Shown here: in pieces, positions 35,843-44,663 of the stretch
How positions within the stretch are numbered: the stretch's first letter is position 1
Layout of the letters: each line of letters begins with the position of its first letter
Position numbers and translations under genes: made by a program
Notes under the pieces: generated by a model
What the model saw: only the letters and a program-made list of their open reading frames with translations
Databases searched by the model: none
Told to the model about the DNA's origin: nothing
Assembly (NCBI RefSeq): GCF_028829235.1
Contig: NZ_JAIWJY010000012.1
Location: 37,261-101,260, forward strand
Direction of reading: 5' to 3'
Source: Tenacibaculum larymnensis
GTDB lineage: Bacteria > Bacteroidota > Bacteroidia > Flavobacteriales > Flavobacteriaceae
DNA length: 64,000 nt

Positions 35843-37780
35843 CTTGCTAAGATTTTTTTCTTTTTTTAGTATAGGAACCTTGATGTGTATAGAAGTGCCT
35901 ACATTTACTTCAGATTTTATGGTTAATTTACCATCCATCATGTGAATTCTAGCTTCAACTTGATTAAGACCAATACCATCAGAAAAAGAAGAAGACGAGG
36001 TAGAAAATCCTACCCCATCATCCTTAACGAGAACGGTTAGTTGATTATTCTCTTCTTTTAAATCTATTTGTGCATGTTTGGCTTTACTGTGTTTCAAGAT
36101 ATTATTGATTAACTCTTGAATCACATTAAATATTTTTATTTCAAATTCTTGATTATATCGGTTGATGTTTTTTGCAGAAACATCTAGTTTTAATTGACTG
36201 TTAGAATACTTTTTAACGACATCTTTAATAGCGTATTCAAGTCCGAATTTTAATAGAATAGAAGAAACTAAGTTATGAGATAAATCTCTAACTTTTTGCG
36301 AAGCTTCAGAAATTATAGCTTGTGTTTTTTCTATTTCTTGAGGAGTATCTCCGTCAAATTGTTTTTTTGTAGCTGTTAAATGCATATTAGCAGATGAAAG
36401 CAATGCACTAACATTATCATGTAATATTTCTGCAATGAGTTTTCGTTCAGTTTCTTTTCCGTCTATTGTTGCATTAAGAATTTTAACCTGTGCCTCTGAT
36501 TTAACTTTTTCAAGGTTTTGTTGCTGTATAAGTTTACTTTCAGAAAGTTTAAGACGTAGATTTTTTTGACGAAGCTTATAGTTGTATATGATTACTCCTG
36601 AAATAATTAATACTAAAAAGCTTAATGTACCAAAGAGCATAGAGGTTTTAGCTTCTTGGGCTTCTTCTAATTTTCGTTGTTCTTTTACTAAATTAACTTT
36701 TTGTTTTTGTAGATTTTCCTTATGATTAGCTTCTATTTCTTGTACTATTTGATTAATGTTTTTCTCTCTCTGGATATCCTTAATTTCAAAAGAAATTTCT
36801 TGATAATCATAGGCTTTATAATCTTTAAGGTTTCTCATAGCCCATGCAAGGTTATAGTATAAGTTTGCTTTTAATTTAGTGGCTTCTTGAGAGTTATCAT
36901 TTTTTATAGCTTCAACTCCTTCCCAATACGTTTTTTTAGCCTTATTAAATTCATTTGTTTGTATGTAAATATTACCAAGATTGCTCTGTGCTTTAGCTAG
37001 CCTGATTTTGTCATTTTTCTTCTTGTATATTTCTATAGCCTTTAATGCAAAAAATTTAGACTTAGTGTATAGTGAGTCAATTTGATATAAAGCGGATAAG
37101 TTTAATTTAGAAGATGCTTTATAATTAAGAATTTCTTCATTCAAAGAGGGGAGACTATCAAGTTTAGTGAAAAAAAACAAAATACTGTCTTTATATTTCT
37201 TGAAGTCTTTTGAGAGATTGTCTTTATTTACATAGTCATTAATATTCCCTTCTTCAAGAAGCTTAAGATAATCTTCATCTCTATTTTTTTTAAATTTTGC
37301 TTCTCTATATGTTTTAAGGTATGCTGTTCCTATTTTTAGATATAATTTTGCTAAGTGTTGATCTGTTGATTGACGGTCTTGAACAGTTTGACTTTCAAGT
37401 TTTTTTAAATTTAGATTAGCTAAAGCAATTTTAAAATACTTCAAAGAAAGTTCAGTGTTAGTTGTTTTGTTATAAATCTCTCCTATTAACTTAGCAGATT
37501 TAAAAGAATAAAATGAATTATTTTCCTTTTTACTGTTACTAAATAGAATTAAAGCTGTTTTAAGAGCCTCAGGATAATTCCTTTCGTTATAGTTTTTGTA
37601 GGAGTTATTATATGAATTCTCAAACGTTAGAGAGTCCTTTTCTGTAAATGCTGATTGAACTATATCATCTTGAAATCTATGAGCTGAATTGCTAGCCAAA
37701 AGAGTATTAGTTCCATCAATTATAATGAGGAAAAAAAGTAATATTATCTTAATTTTTGTATTTGTGTTATGTTGACACAT
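35825..37780 (-). CDS. TPR-containing sensor histidine kinase (HisKA_3/NarX type)
   Basis: 651 residues. An N-terminal signal or anchor, then TPR-like helices over about residues 45-330 (SALYQIDSLYTKSKFFALKAI, AQSNLGNIYIQTNEFNKAKKTYWEG), a membrane helix near 385-405 (TLSFLVLIISGVIIYNY), the phospho-acceptor box RKLIAEILHDNVSALL with His, and an ATPase with VIQELINNILKHSKA and DDGVGFSTS. The sensing part would be periplasmic TPRs. It starts 3 bases after the lipoprotein gene and is the evident partner of the NarL-type regulator at 38723-39379. Confidence 0.93.
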   Translation of the reverse strand: MCQHNTNTKIKIILLFFLIIIDGTNTLLASNSAHRFQDDIVQSAFTEKDSLTFENSYNNSYKNYNERNYPEALKTALILFSNSKKENNSFYSFKSAKLIGEIYNKTTNTELSLKYFKIALANLNLKKLESQTVQDRQSTDQHLAKLYLKIGTAYLKTYREAKFKKNRDEDYLKLLEEGNINDYVNKDNLSKDFKKYKDSILFFFTKLDSLPSLNEEILNYKASSKLNLSALYQIDSLYTKSKFFALKAIEIYKKKNDKIRLAKAQSNLGNIYIQTNEFNKAKKTYWEGVEAIKNDNSQEATKLKANLYYNLAWAMRNLKDYKAYDYQEISFEIKDIQREKNINQIVQEIEANHKENLQKQKVNLVKEQRKLEEAQEAKTSMLFGTLSFLVLIISGVIIYNYKLRQKNLRLKLSESKLIQQQNLEKVKSEAQVKILNATIDGKETERKLIAEILHDNVSALLSSANMHLTATKKQFDGDTPQEIEKTQAIISEASQKVRDLSHNLVSSILLKFGLEYAIKDVVKKYSNSQLKLDVSAKNINRYNQEFEIKIFNVIQELINNILKHSKAKHAQIDLKEENNQLTVLVKDDGVGFSTSSSSFSDGIGLNQVEARIHMMDGKLTIKSEVNVGTSIHIKVPILKKEKNLSKLTSVS

Positions 37781-37783
37781 ATG

Positions 37784-38449
37784 TTATAGGTCGTCTATTT
37801 CTATTATAGGTTTGGTAACGACAGCTAATAAATTTTCTTGGCTTCTTCCAGAGTATTTATGATTTACAAAATTAATTTTTAAAATTTTGTTTAAGCTTTC
37901 TAATTCTCTTGAAAAGCTTTTTTCTGTTGATTCTCCATTAGTTAAGTGTATTTCGTAAGCTTCTGAGCTTTCATTATAAATAAAGTCTGTGGCTACATTA
38001 TCATTAACTGTAAAATCTAATTTATATGTACCGTCACCATTGGATGTAATGCTATATGAGTTTAAAAACTCTGTAATTCCTTTGGCAAAGGTAATGTTTT
38101 CATCCTCGACATATATACTCTTTCGTTTTCCGTTGGTTGTTTCTAAGAAGCCTATTTTTAAATGATCTTTTTCAATAGAAAAACCATTAGAGTGTTTGGT
38201 AGCTGTTTTTTGTGGAGTTTCAGCTAAAATTATTTCTTTTGAGTTGTCTACATTAGTTACTGTAGTCACATCTGTGTTATCTGTTGTATTAAAATCAATA
38301 GAATAAGCACCAGTAGCATCTCTTTTAAGTGTATATGATTGTAATAAGTTTTCAGGATTATTCTCTATAACTTCCGCTTCGTTAGAAGAACAAGAAGCGA
38401 AAATAACACTAAGGCTCAAAGCTAGGAAATAAGGAGTAAATTTTTTCAT
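37784..38449 (-). CDS. Lipoprotein of unknown function linked to the histidine kinase
   Basis: 221 residues. Lipobox SVIFASC gives Cys20. The body has two similar stretches, LQSYTLKRDATGAYSIDFNTTDNTDVTTV and LNSYSITSNGDGTYKLDFTVNDNVATDFIY, so it appears to be an internal duplication of a beta-rich module. I recognise no family. It lies between regulator and kinase genes on the same strand and only 3 bases before the kinase, so it may present a signal to the kinase (inference). Confidence 0.78.
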   Translation of the reverse strand: MKKFTPYFLALSLSVIFASCSSNEAEVIENNPENLLQSYTLKRDATGAYSIDFNTTDNTDVTTVTNVDNSKEIILAETPQKTATKHSNGFSIEKDHLKIGFLETTNGKRKSIYVEDENITFAKGITEFLNSYSITSNGDGTYKLDFTVNDNVATDFIYNESSEAYEIHLTNGESTEKSFSRELESLNKILKINFVNHKYSGRSQENLLAVVTKPIIEIDDL

Positions 38450-38495
38450 GACTTATCGGTGTTTATTGAGGTTAGACTTCTTTTTTTTAAAAAAA

Positions 38496-38609
38496 TAGCG
38501 ATGTACTTAGGATAGATGTTAAGAGACGGGGGACGATATCTCTTAGGGGATAAAAGAAAACAAAATGAAGGGGTTTTCTATACTATGTTAAATAACGCGT
38601 ACATCGCTA
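38496..38609. repeat. Tandem element, copy A (ends in inverted repeats)
   Basis: Begins TAGCGATGTAC and ends with the exact reverse complement GTACATCGCTA. Between them lie GACGGGGGACG, TTAGGGGATAAAAG and TGAAGGGG. Copy B, 144-148 bases to the right, has the same order of blocks. On the minus strand the right end of copy A reads AMYALFNIV-stop (38607-38578), close to the last ten codons of the NarL-type regulator (AMYAVRNKIV). It looks like a diverged tandem duplication of the regulator 3' end plus downstream DNA. Confidence 0.6.
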
Positions 38610-38639
38610 TTGGGTTTATTGTTATTAGCAGTAGTTGAT

Positions 38640-38757
38640 TAGCGATGCATAAAGTGTATAGACTCGGGGGGCTTCTTCTTAATCTGGGGGACTAAAGAAA
38701 ATTTGAAGGGTTGATTATGTCTTTACACTATTTTGTTTCTCACTGCATACATCGCTA
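38640..38757. repeat. Tandem element, copy B (overlaps regulator 3' end)
   Basis: Begins TAGCGATGCAT and ends GCATACATCGCTA, again an inverted pair. It includes GACTCGGGGGGC, CTGGGGGACTAAAGAAAA and TGAAGGGTTG, matching in order the G-rich blocks of copy A. Its right end is the last codons of the regulator gene on the minus strand. Confidence 0.6.
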
Positions 38758-39379
38758 AACCTACTACATTTTTTACTTTTAATTTTTTATATAAATTACT
38801 TCTATATGTTTCTACTGTTTTTATGCTGACATTGAGCTGATCTGCAATTTCGTTGGAGCTTTTCTCTTTAGCAATTAACTTTAATACAGCAATTTCCCTC
38901 TCAGTTAAATCTCCATGCAAAAATTCTGTTTCATCTTCTTCTTTTGCATCTGAAGCATATAGGTCTAATAATTTTACTTTAATATCTTCACTAATATATT
39001 GTATGCCGTTGTGTACAACTTTAATAGCATCAATTATTTGCTCATTAGCTCGACTTTTATCTACAAAACCATTAGCGCCTAACGCAATCATTTCTTGAAC
39101 AAGTTTTGGGTCGCTTAAACTAGATAGTATTATTGTTTTAATTGTTGTGTTACGTTTTTTAAACGTTTTTAAAACTTCTATACCATCCATTTCAGGCATG
39201 TTAATATCTAAAACTAATACATCTGCTGTATTTTTAGAAGACCAGTTTACTACTTGCCTTCCAGTTAAAGAAAAACCCTCAACTTCAATGTCGTCTTCAG
39301 TATTTAATAAAGCAATGACTCCGTCTATTAAAATCTTATGGTCATCTGCTATGTGAACTTTTATCTTGTTGTAATTCAT
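38723..39379 (-). CDS. NarL/FixJ-family response regulator
   Basis: 218 residues. Receiver domain with the phospho-acceptor Asp58 in VLVLDINMPEMDG, Thr/Ser and Lys switch residues (IILSSLSD, GFVDKSR), and a LuxR-type helix-turn-helix LTEREIAVLKLIAKEKSSNE / ADQLNVSIKTVETYRSNLYK. It should be phosphorylated by the TPR kinase encoded downstream on the same strand. Its own promoter candidate at 39397-39427, a TATCCCTAA site and a 20-bp palindrome upstream suggest autoregulation. Confidence 0.94.
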   Translation of the reverse strand: MNYNKIKVHIADDHKILIDGVIALLNTEDDIEVEGFSLTGRQVVNWSSKNTADVLVLDINMPEMDGIEVLKTFKKRNTTIKTIILSSLSDPKLVQEMIALGANGFVDKSRANEQIIDAIKVVHNGIQYISEDIKVKLLDLYASDAKEEDETEFLHGDLTEREIAVLKLIAKEKSSNEIADQLNVSIKTVETYRSNLYKKLKVKNVVGLAMYAVRNKIV

Positions 39380-39396
39380 GGTTGTTATTACAGTTA

Positions 39397-39427
39397 CAAA
39401 TTTATGAGGTTAAAACAGTGTGTACAA
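39397..39427 (-). promoter_or_regulatory. Promoter candidate for the NarL-type regulator
   Basis: Minus strand TTG (39427-39425), 20 bases, TAAATTTG (39404-39397), matching the Bacteroidota consensus and placing the start about 10 bases before the ATG. Confidence 0.6.
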
Positions 39428-39457
39428 TACACAATATCCCTAATCGTTTCATTAATG

Positions 39458-39477
39458 ACTCAGGGTTAACCCTGAGT
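39458..39477. promoter_or_regulatory. 20-bp perfect palindrome upstream of the regulator
   Basis: ACTCAGGGTTAACCCTGAGT is fully self-complementary and is followed on the plus strand by eight T. No plus-strand gene ends here, so an operator some 70-90 bases upstream of the regulator transcript is likelier than a terminator, although a terminator for an unseen plus-strand RNA remains possible. Confidence 0.5.
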
Positions 39478-39537
39478 TTTTTTTAACATTTTTTTAACAT
39501 TTAAAGCTGTGGGCCTTGAATATGCTAGGAACAAAAA

Positions 39538-39570
39538 TAAAAAAACCGAGGTTTAATCCTCGGTTTTTTT
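39538..39570 (-). terminator. Intrinsic terminator after DUF4293 gene
   Basis: Arms AAAAACCGAGG and CCTCGGTTTTT, loop TTTAAT, with A/T runs on both sides; about 27 bases past the DUF4293 stop. Confidence 0.85.
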
Positions 39571-39597
39571 CGCACTAAATATACTAAGATGTTAGGT

Positions 39598-40032
39598 TTA
39601 TCGTAATCTATCTACAGATTTTACAAGATCTTCATCCTTCTTAATGGCTCTATTTGCTAAAACTAACAGCAAAATAACAATGATAGGAAAGAACATCCCA
39701 ATACCTTTCTCAGAAACCGAAGCTTCTCCAGATAATGTTTGTGATAAATATATCAATACTCCTAATAAAAAAAGATTTATCAATATGTTTAAGCGGTTTA
39801 GAACAAATTGTAACTGACGATTTTTAAATAAAAATATTGTTGCAATAGCTACTAAAGCCGAGATAAAAAATAAAACAGGAATACTTTTTTCTAGAATTGA
39901 GTTTCCAGAAAACAAATCTAATATATATATAGTGTTAGTTTGAGAGTTACCCCAAAGACTAAATAGAAAAGTCAATCCTCCAGAGATAATTCCTGCCACT
40001 AATAGGTATATAGATTGTATTCTTTGTATCAT
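39598..40032 (-). CDS. DUF4293 membrane protein
   Basis: 144 residues with four predicted membrane helices (IYLLVAGIISGGLTFLFSLW, IPVLFFISALVAIATIFLF, LNILINLFLLGVLIYL, MFFPIIVILLLVLANRAI) and the opening MIQRIQSIYLL typical of DUF4293. The family is confined to Bacteroidota, lies next to rho in many genomes, and has no known function. Confidence 0.88.
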   Translation of the reverse strand: MIQRIQSIYLLVAGIISGGLTFLFSLWGNSQTNTIYILDLFSGNSILEKSIPVLFFISALVAIATIFLFKNRQLQFVLNRLNILINLFLLGVLIYLSQTLSGEASVSEKGIGMFFPIIVILLLVLANRAIKKDEDLVKSVDRLR

Positions 40033-40103
40033 AATTTTTTATCGGGTAGCAAATGTAATACTTCTTTTTTTAAAAAGAAATATTAGAAGTTAAAATATTT
40101 GTA

Positions 40104-40111
40104 TATATTTG
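40104..40111 (+). promoter_or_regulatory. -7 promoter element candidate for rho
   Basis: TATATTTG at 40104-40111, with no clear TTG at the -33 position. It would give rho a leader of about 115 bases, long enough for the autoregulation known for rho in other bacteria; that last point is inference. Confidence 0.4.
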
Positions 40112-40231
40112 CCTTGTATGTAACCGCACAAAATTATTATATAGCCCCTATATAATTAGCACTCAAAACAAAACTTAATACAAAATAATTCTTTATACAT
40201 AAGGAATTTTAGTAACTTAATTATTTAACGA

Positions 40232-41839
40232 ATGTTCGATATTTCGGAATTAAAAACTAAAAAAATAGCTGATTTACAAGTTATTGCCAAATCAATAGGA
40301 TTAACCAAGATTAGTCAACTTAAAAAATTAGACTTGGTATACAAAATTTTAGATGCGCAAGCAGAAGCAAGTGCTAATGAGGCAAAACCAAAACCAGCAC
40401 CTAAGGCAGATAAGCCAAAAAGGAAAAGAATAACTAAGACTGAAGCTAAAACTACTACAGAAAAGCCAGAAAGTAAAGTTGTTAAAGAACCAGAAGTAAA
40501 TAAAGCTCCAGAAAAAAAGGAAGTTGTTAGTAAGCCTAAGAAAAGGCAAGAAGAGAAGAAGCAAACTCAAGCTTCAGACGACAATAAAAAACAGCAACAA
40601 CCTCAACAGCAAAAGCAGCAGCATAATAAAAACCATAACAGAGGTAATAAGCATAATAAAAATCAGAATAGTAATAAACAACATCATAAGAGTGGTAACA
40701 AATACCGTGACCCAGATTTTGAATTTGATGGAATTATTGAAAGTGAAGGTGTATTAGAAATGATGCCTGATGGATATGGATTCTTGCGTTCTTCTGATTA
40801 TAACTACTTATCATCACCTGACGATATTTACGTATCACAGTCTCAAATAAAATTATTTGGATTAAAAACAGGTGATACAGTTAGAGGTAATGTACGTCCT
40901 CCAAAAGAAGGAGAGAAGTACTTCCCATTAATTAGGGTTTCAAAAATTAATGGATTAAACCCGAACATTGTTCGTGACCGTGTTTCTTTTGAACACTTAA
41001 CTCCGTTATTTGCTGATGAAAAGTTCAATTTAGCAGAAAAAGGAAGCTCATTATCAACTAGAATTATCGATTTGTTTTCTCCAATAGGAAAAGGACAACG
41101 TGGTATGATTGTAGCGCAGCCTAAAACTGGTAAAACGGTATTACTAAAAGATGTAGCAAAGGCAATTGCAGCTAATCACCCAGAGGTATATCAAATAGTT
41201 TTATTAATTGATGAACGTCCAGAAGAGGTTACTGATATGCAACGTAGTGTACGTGGTGAAGTAGTTGCTTCTACTTTTGATGAACCAGCTGATAAACATG
41301 TACGTGTTGCTAATATAGTCTTAGAAAAAGCAAAACGATTAGTTGAATGTGGGCATGATGTTGTAATTTTATTAGACTCTATTACACGTTTAGCAAGAGC
41401 ATACAATACAGTAGCACCAGCGTCTGGTAAAATCTTATCAGGAGGTATTGATGCCAATGCATTACATAAACCAAAACGTTTCTTTGGTGCAGCTCGTAAT
41501 ATTGAAAATGGTGGTTCGTTAACTATTATTGCTACTGCACTTACCGAAACTGGTTCGAAAATGGATGAGGTTATCTTTGAGGAATTCAAAGGAACAGGTA
41601 ACATGGAGTTACAATTAGAGCGTAACATTGCTAACCGTAGAATTTATCCTGCAATTGATTTAATTAAATCGAGTACACGTCGTGATGATTTATTATTAGA
41701 TGAAAAGACTGTACAACGTATGTGGGTATTACGTAAATATTTGGCAGATATGAACCCTATTGAAGCAATGGAGTTTATTCAAGATAGAATTAAAAGATCA
41801 TTAAATAACGAGGAGTTCCTGATTTCAATGAATGGATAA
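40232..41839 (+). CDS. rho: Transcription termination factor Rho with low-complexity insert
   Basis: 535 residues, about 115 more than E. coli Rho. Rho_N opening ([18 protein letters not shown]), then residues about 48-155 are a Lys/Pro/Glu then Asn/Gln/His/Lys-rich disordered insert. The RNA-binding domain follows ([25 protein letters not shown]) and the ATPase has [50 protein letters not shown] and the Q/R-loop [19 protein letters not shown]. It is the RNA helicase ending untranslated transcripts. Such inserts are known in Rho of other phyla. Confidence 0.97.
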   Translation: MFDISELKTKKIADLQVIAKSIGLTKISQLKKLDLVYKILDAQAEASANEAKPKPAPKADKPKRKRITKTEAKTTTEKPESKVVKEPEVNKAPEKKEVVSKPKKRQEEKKQTQASDDNKKQQQPQQQKQQHNKNHNRGNKHNKNQNSNKQHHKSGNKYRDPDFEFDGIIESEGVLEMMPDGYGFLRSSDYNYLSSPDDIYVSQSQIKLFGLKTGDTVRGNVRPPKEGEKYFPLIRVSKINGLNPNIVRDRVSFEHLTPLFADEKFNLAEKGSSLSTRIIDLFSPIGKGQRGMIVAQPKTGKTVLLKDVAKAIAANHPEVYQIVLLIDERPEEVTDMQRSVRGEVVASTFDEPADKHVRVANIVLEKAKRLVECGHDVVILLDSITRLARAYNTVAPASGKILSGGIDANALHKPKRFFGAARNIENGGSLTIIATALTETGSKMDEVIFEEFKGTGNMELQLERNIANRRIYPAIDLIKSSTRRDDLLLDEKTVQRMWVLRKYLADMNPIEAMEFIQDRIKRSLNNEEFLISMNG

Positions 41840-41854
41840 TCTGTTAGTTATATA

Positions 41855-41892
41855 AAATAAAAAATCCCGCTCTTAGCGGGACTTTTTATTTT
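41855..41892. terminator. Bidirectional intrinsic terminator
   Basis: Hairpin AAAAAATCCCGCT / AGCGGGACTTTTT between rho and the convergent 5-formyl-THF cyclo-ligase gene, with A and T runs on both sides. Confidence 0.85.
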
Positions 41893-42434
41893 GGGTATAT
41901 CACAGAATTTAATGGGACATCAAATTCATGGGTATCTTCTATCTTTTTGATAGGAGAAAAGAAGTTGAGTCCGATAGTTTGAGTGTCTTCTCTACATTCT
42001 GATAAAAACCGATCATAAAACCCTTTTCCGTAACCAACTCTATAGTTTTGTTCGTCAGAAATTAACATAGGTACAAAAACCAAGTCGATGTCTTTTACAT
42101 CAGCTTCTTCTGCTTTTATAGGTTCTGGAACTCCAAATTTGTTGAGTTCTAGTTTGGTGTCTTTTTCAAAATAGAAATGAGTTAGTGAGTCATCTTCAAA
42201 ATTACAACGACTAACAATAATTCTTTTTCCTTTATCTCTAAAAAAATCGATGATAGGTTGAGTGTCTATTTCATTGAATTTTCGCATGGATAAAAACAAA
42301 TGTACAGTATAAATATCACCAGTTTTTAACTCGAATATTTGTTGGTAAATGCTCCTTTGTAATTTTTCTTTTTCAGTTAGAGTAAGGGCATTTCTTTTTT
42401 GTTTGTATAATTTTCTAAGGTCAGATTTAAGCAT
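41886..42434 (-). CDS. 5-formyltetrahydrofolate cyclo-ligase
   Basis: 182 residues. N-terminal LRKLYKQKRNALTLTEKEKLQ, the family block LVFVPMLISDEQNYRVGYGKGFYDRFLSE (glycine-rich ATP site) and IGLNFFSP. It converts 5-formyl-THF to 5,10-methenyl-THF. The gene begins 4 bases after the MmcQ/YjbR gene. Confidence 0.93.
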   Translation of the reverse strand: MLKSDLRKLYKQKRNALTLTEKEKLQRSIYQQIFELKTGDIYTVHLFLSMRKFNEIDTQPIIDFFRDKGKRIIVSRCNFEDDSLTHFYFEKDTKLELNKFGVPEPIKAEEADVKDIDLVFVPMLISDEQNYRVGYGKGFYDRFLSECREDTQTIGLNFFSPIKKIEDTHEFDVPLNSVIYPK

Positions 42435-42438
42435 TGGG

Positions 42439-42804
42439 TTATAGCGATTTTAATTCTTCTTTAAGTTTTTTTGTTAACCCTTTTACAATAAGTTCATATG
42501 AATGGTCAATCAACTCAAAAGCAAAAGTATCAGAAACATCATTGTTTAAAGTAACCGTGTTCCAATGTTTCTTACTCATATGAAAACCTGGATTAATACT
42601 ATCGTACTCAGTTCTTAATTCTAAAGCACGCTCAGGTTCACATTTTAAATTAACCTTAGGCTCATGTTGTTCCCAGCTATCTACACCCGATAAAGCAAAC
42701 ATTTTATTCATTACTTTAAATACTAAAACATTATCATCGAAAGGAAAATGTTCAGTTACTCCTTTTTTGGTAATGCAATAGTTACGAAATTCTTCAATAT
42801 TCAT
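42439..42804 (-). CDS. MmcQ/YjbR family protein
   Basis: 121 residues. MNIEEFRNYCITKKGVTEHFPFDDNVLVFKV, KCEPERALELRTEYDSINPGFHMSKKHWNTV and LIDHSYELIVKGL are all typical of the MmcQ/YjbR fold, described as a possible DNA-binding module of unclear role. It overlaps the upstream DUF4230 gene at TAATG. Confidence 0.92.
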   Translation of the reverse strand: MNIEEFRNYCITKKGVTEHFPFDDNVLVFKVMNKMFALSGVDSWEQHEPKVNLKCEPERALELRTEYDSINPGFHMSKKHWNTVTLNNDVSDTFAFELIDHSYELIVKGLTKKLKEELKSL

Positions 42805-43415
42805 TATTCAATTAAGTTTTGAGTTGATTCAGGAATCTTTAAAGCTGTGTAGTCTAGTTTCCATCCAATAGTTTCCACTAAATTTTGCATTAAGGTAACA
42901 GCTTCTAAGGCTTCTTTATTTGCTGTTTGCATTAAATTACTTTCAGGTATTTTTTGAAGAATATGATCTTTAGCTTCTTTATTTACTTCAGTTAAATCTT
43001 CTGAACTAAACTTGTTAAGTAATCCGTTTTGAATATCATAAAAACGTAAGTTAGGCTCTATTGAAAATACTTCGGGTTGCGGAAATTCAGAAAGAACTAA
43101 TACTTTTTTCTTAGTATCCGTATACATTTTTATTTTCCTAAAATCAAAACCAATATGAACTTTAGCATTAATTAAAATAATGGCTTTTTTCTTACTCGTA
43201 ACAAGTCCTAAAAACTTCTCTTTGGTATTTTCATGATGATATATTTCGGCAAATTCTCCTTCAACAGTAATTAATTTTGATACTTTTTTAATCTTATCAA
43301 GCAGAACTACCGATTGTTTTTCGGTTAAATTTTTTCTTTTTGCTGAGGTGAATTTTTTAAAAATGTAATAGGATATAATGGCACCTCCTGCCAAACCTAT
43401 AAAAAGTAATTCCAT
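42804..43415 (-). CDS. DUF4230 single-pass membrane protein
   Basis: 203 residues from the ATG at 43415, which gives an N-terminal membrane helix MELLFIGLAGGAIISYYIF; the frame continues 46 codons upstream but is not needed. The rest has the DUF4230 pattern: KKVSKLITVEGEFAEIYHHEN, VHIGFDFRKIKMYTD and FYDIQNGLLNKF. Function unknown. Divergent from the NtrB-like kinase gene. Confidence 0.82.
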   Translation of the reverse strand: MELLFIGLAGGAIISYYIFKKFTSAKRKNLTEKQSVVLLDKIKKVSKLITVEGEFAEIYHHENTKEKFLGLVTSKKKAIILINAKVHIGFDFRKIKMYTDTKKKVLVLSEFPQPEVFSIEPNLRFYDIQNGLLNKFSSEDLTEVNKEAKDHILQKIPESNLMQTANKEALEAVTLMQNLVETIGWKLDYTALKIPESTQNLIE

Positions 43416-43560
43416 AGTTACGAATTTACATAAAATAGGTAAAGCATAAAAGAGAATATATATTGTAGTAGTTTTTATAAATGAAGTAAGTGGAGGAAAG
43501 TTATTTTGTATTTTTATTCTCAGAAAGTAAAGGAGTTTATCAGAGTAAAACAACTACTTA

Positions 43561-44658
43561 ATGGGATCAGCAAGTGCAACAGAAAAAGAACTAAAAGAAC
43601 GTATAAAAGAGCTAACTTGTTTATATGAAGTAACCTCTTTAATAATAAATGCAAACCTAGATCAAGTTGATGTAGCTTTAAAAGCTATAGCTAAAAGTTT
43701 AAAAAAAGCATTACAGTTTCCAAAAAATACGCGAGTTTTTATTGATATGGAAAAATATTCTGAAGAGGACAATAAAACCGAGGAAGAGCTTTGTATTATT
43801 TCAAGTCCTATTTCAGTATTTAATATTCCTAAAGGGAAAATATCAGCATTTATAAAAGGAAAGGAACTTAAGGACAATTTATATCTAAAGGAAGAAAAAG
43901 AATTATTTGATACCGTTGCTATAAAAATAGGGGGGCTTTTAGAGCGTATTGAAATAAAGAACAATGAGTTGTCGATGAGACGTAAAATGGAGCATGCCGA
44001 CCGTTTATCAATCTTAGGAGAATTAACCGCTGGTATTGCCCATGAATTAAATACTCCTCTAGCTAACATATTAGGTTATTCAGAACTATTGAAAGCAGAT
44101 ATGTCTAGTAATGAAAAGGCTTTGGCAGATGTAGATAAAATTATTCAAAGTGCAATTTTTTCAAGAGAAGTAGTAAAAAAACTCATGTATTTTGCTTGTG
44201 AAATGCCACAAGAAATGAAAAAAGTAAACATAATTCCGAGTATAAAAGATGCTATAAATTTACTGGACGCTACTTTTAGAAGACAGTCCGTAAAATATTT
44301 AGTGAAAGTTGAGGAGTCAGAATTATGGTTGCGAGCAGATACAGTTCAACTTACTCAAATTATTTTTAACCTTATTATAAACGCTATTTATTTTTCACCT
44401 AAAAACGGGCTTGTAACCATAGAAACATTCCAAACAGATAAAGAAGTTATTTTAAGGATTTCTGATGAAGGAATAGGCTTAAGTAATGAAGCTCTTGAAA
44501 AAGTGTTTCAACCTTTCTTCACAACGAAACCAACAGGAGAAGGAACAGGGCTAGGATTAAGTGTTGTACATGGTATTGTATCGAGTCATAAAGGAACAAT
44601 AACTGCTAAAAATGGCATTGAAAAAGGTGCTATCTTTGAGGTTAGGTTACCAAAATAA
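43561..44658 (+). CDS. NtrB-like cytoplasmic sensor histidine kinase
   Basis: 365 residues and no membrane helix. A GAF-like N-terminal sensor (LTCLYEVTSLIINANLDQVD) over about residues 12-130, then HisKA with His161 in GELTAGIAHELNTPLANILG, and HATPase motifs (QIIFNLIINAIYFSP, ISDEGIGLS, TGEGTGLGLSVVHGIV). The next gene, 5 bases later, is a sigma-54 activator, so this forms an NtrB/NtrC-type phosphorelay with an intracellular signal. Confidence 0.94.
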   Translation: MGSASATEKELKERIKELTCLYEVTSLIINANLDQVDVALKAIAKSLKKALQFPKNTRVFIDMEKYSEEDNKTEEELCIISSPISVFNIPKGKISAFIKGKELKDNLYLKEEKELFDTVAIKIGGLLERIEIKNNELSMRRKMEHADRLSILGELTAGIAHELNTPLANILGYSELLKADMSSNEKALADVDKIIQSAIFSREVVKKLMYFACEMPQEMKKVNIIPSIKDAINLLDATFRRQSVKYLVKVEESELWLRADTVQLTQIIFNLIINAIYFSPKNGLVTIETFQTDKEVILRISDEGIGLSNEALEKVFQPFFTTKPTGEGTGLGLSVVHGIVSSHKGTITAKNGIEKGAIFEVRLPK

Positions 44659-44663
44659 AAGAA

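Noticed and set aside
40349..40757. Overlapping frames in the rho insert on both strands
   Set aside because: They are shadows of the low-complexity Lys/Asn/Gln codons of rho and resemble no protein.
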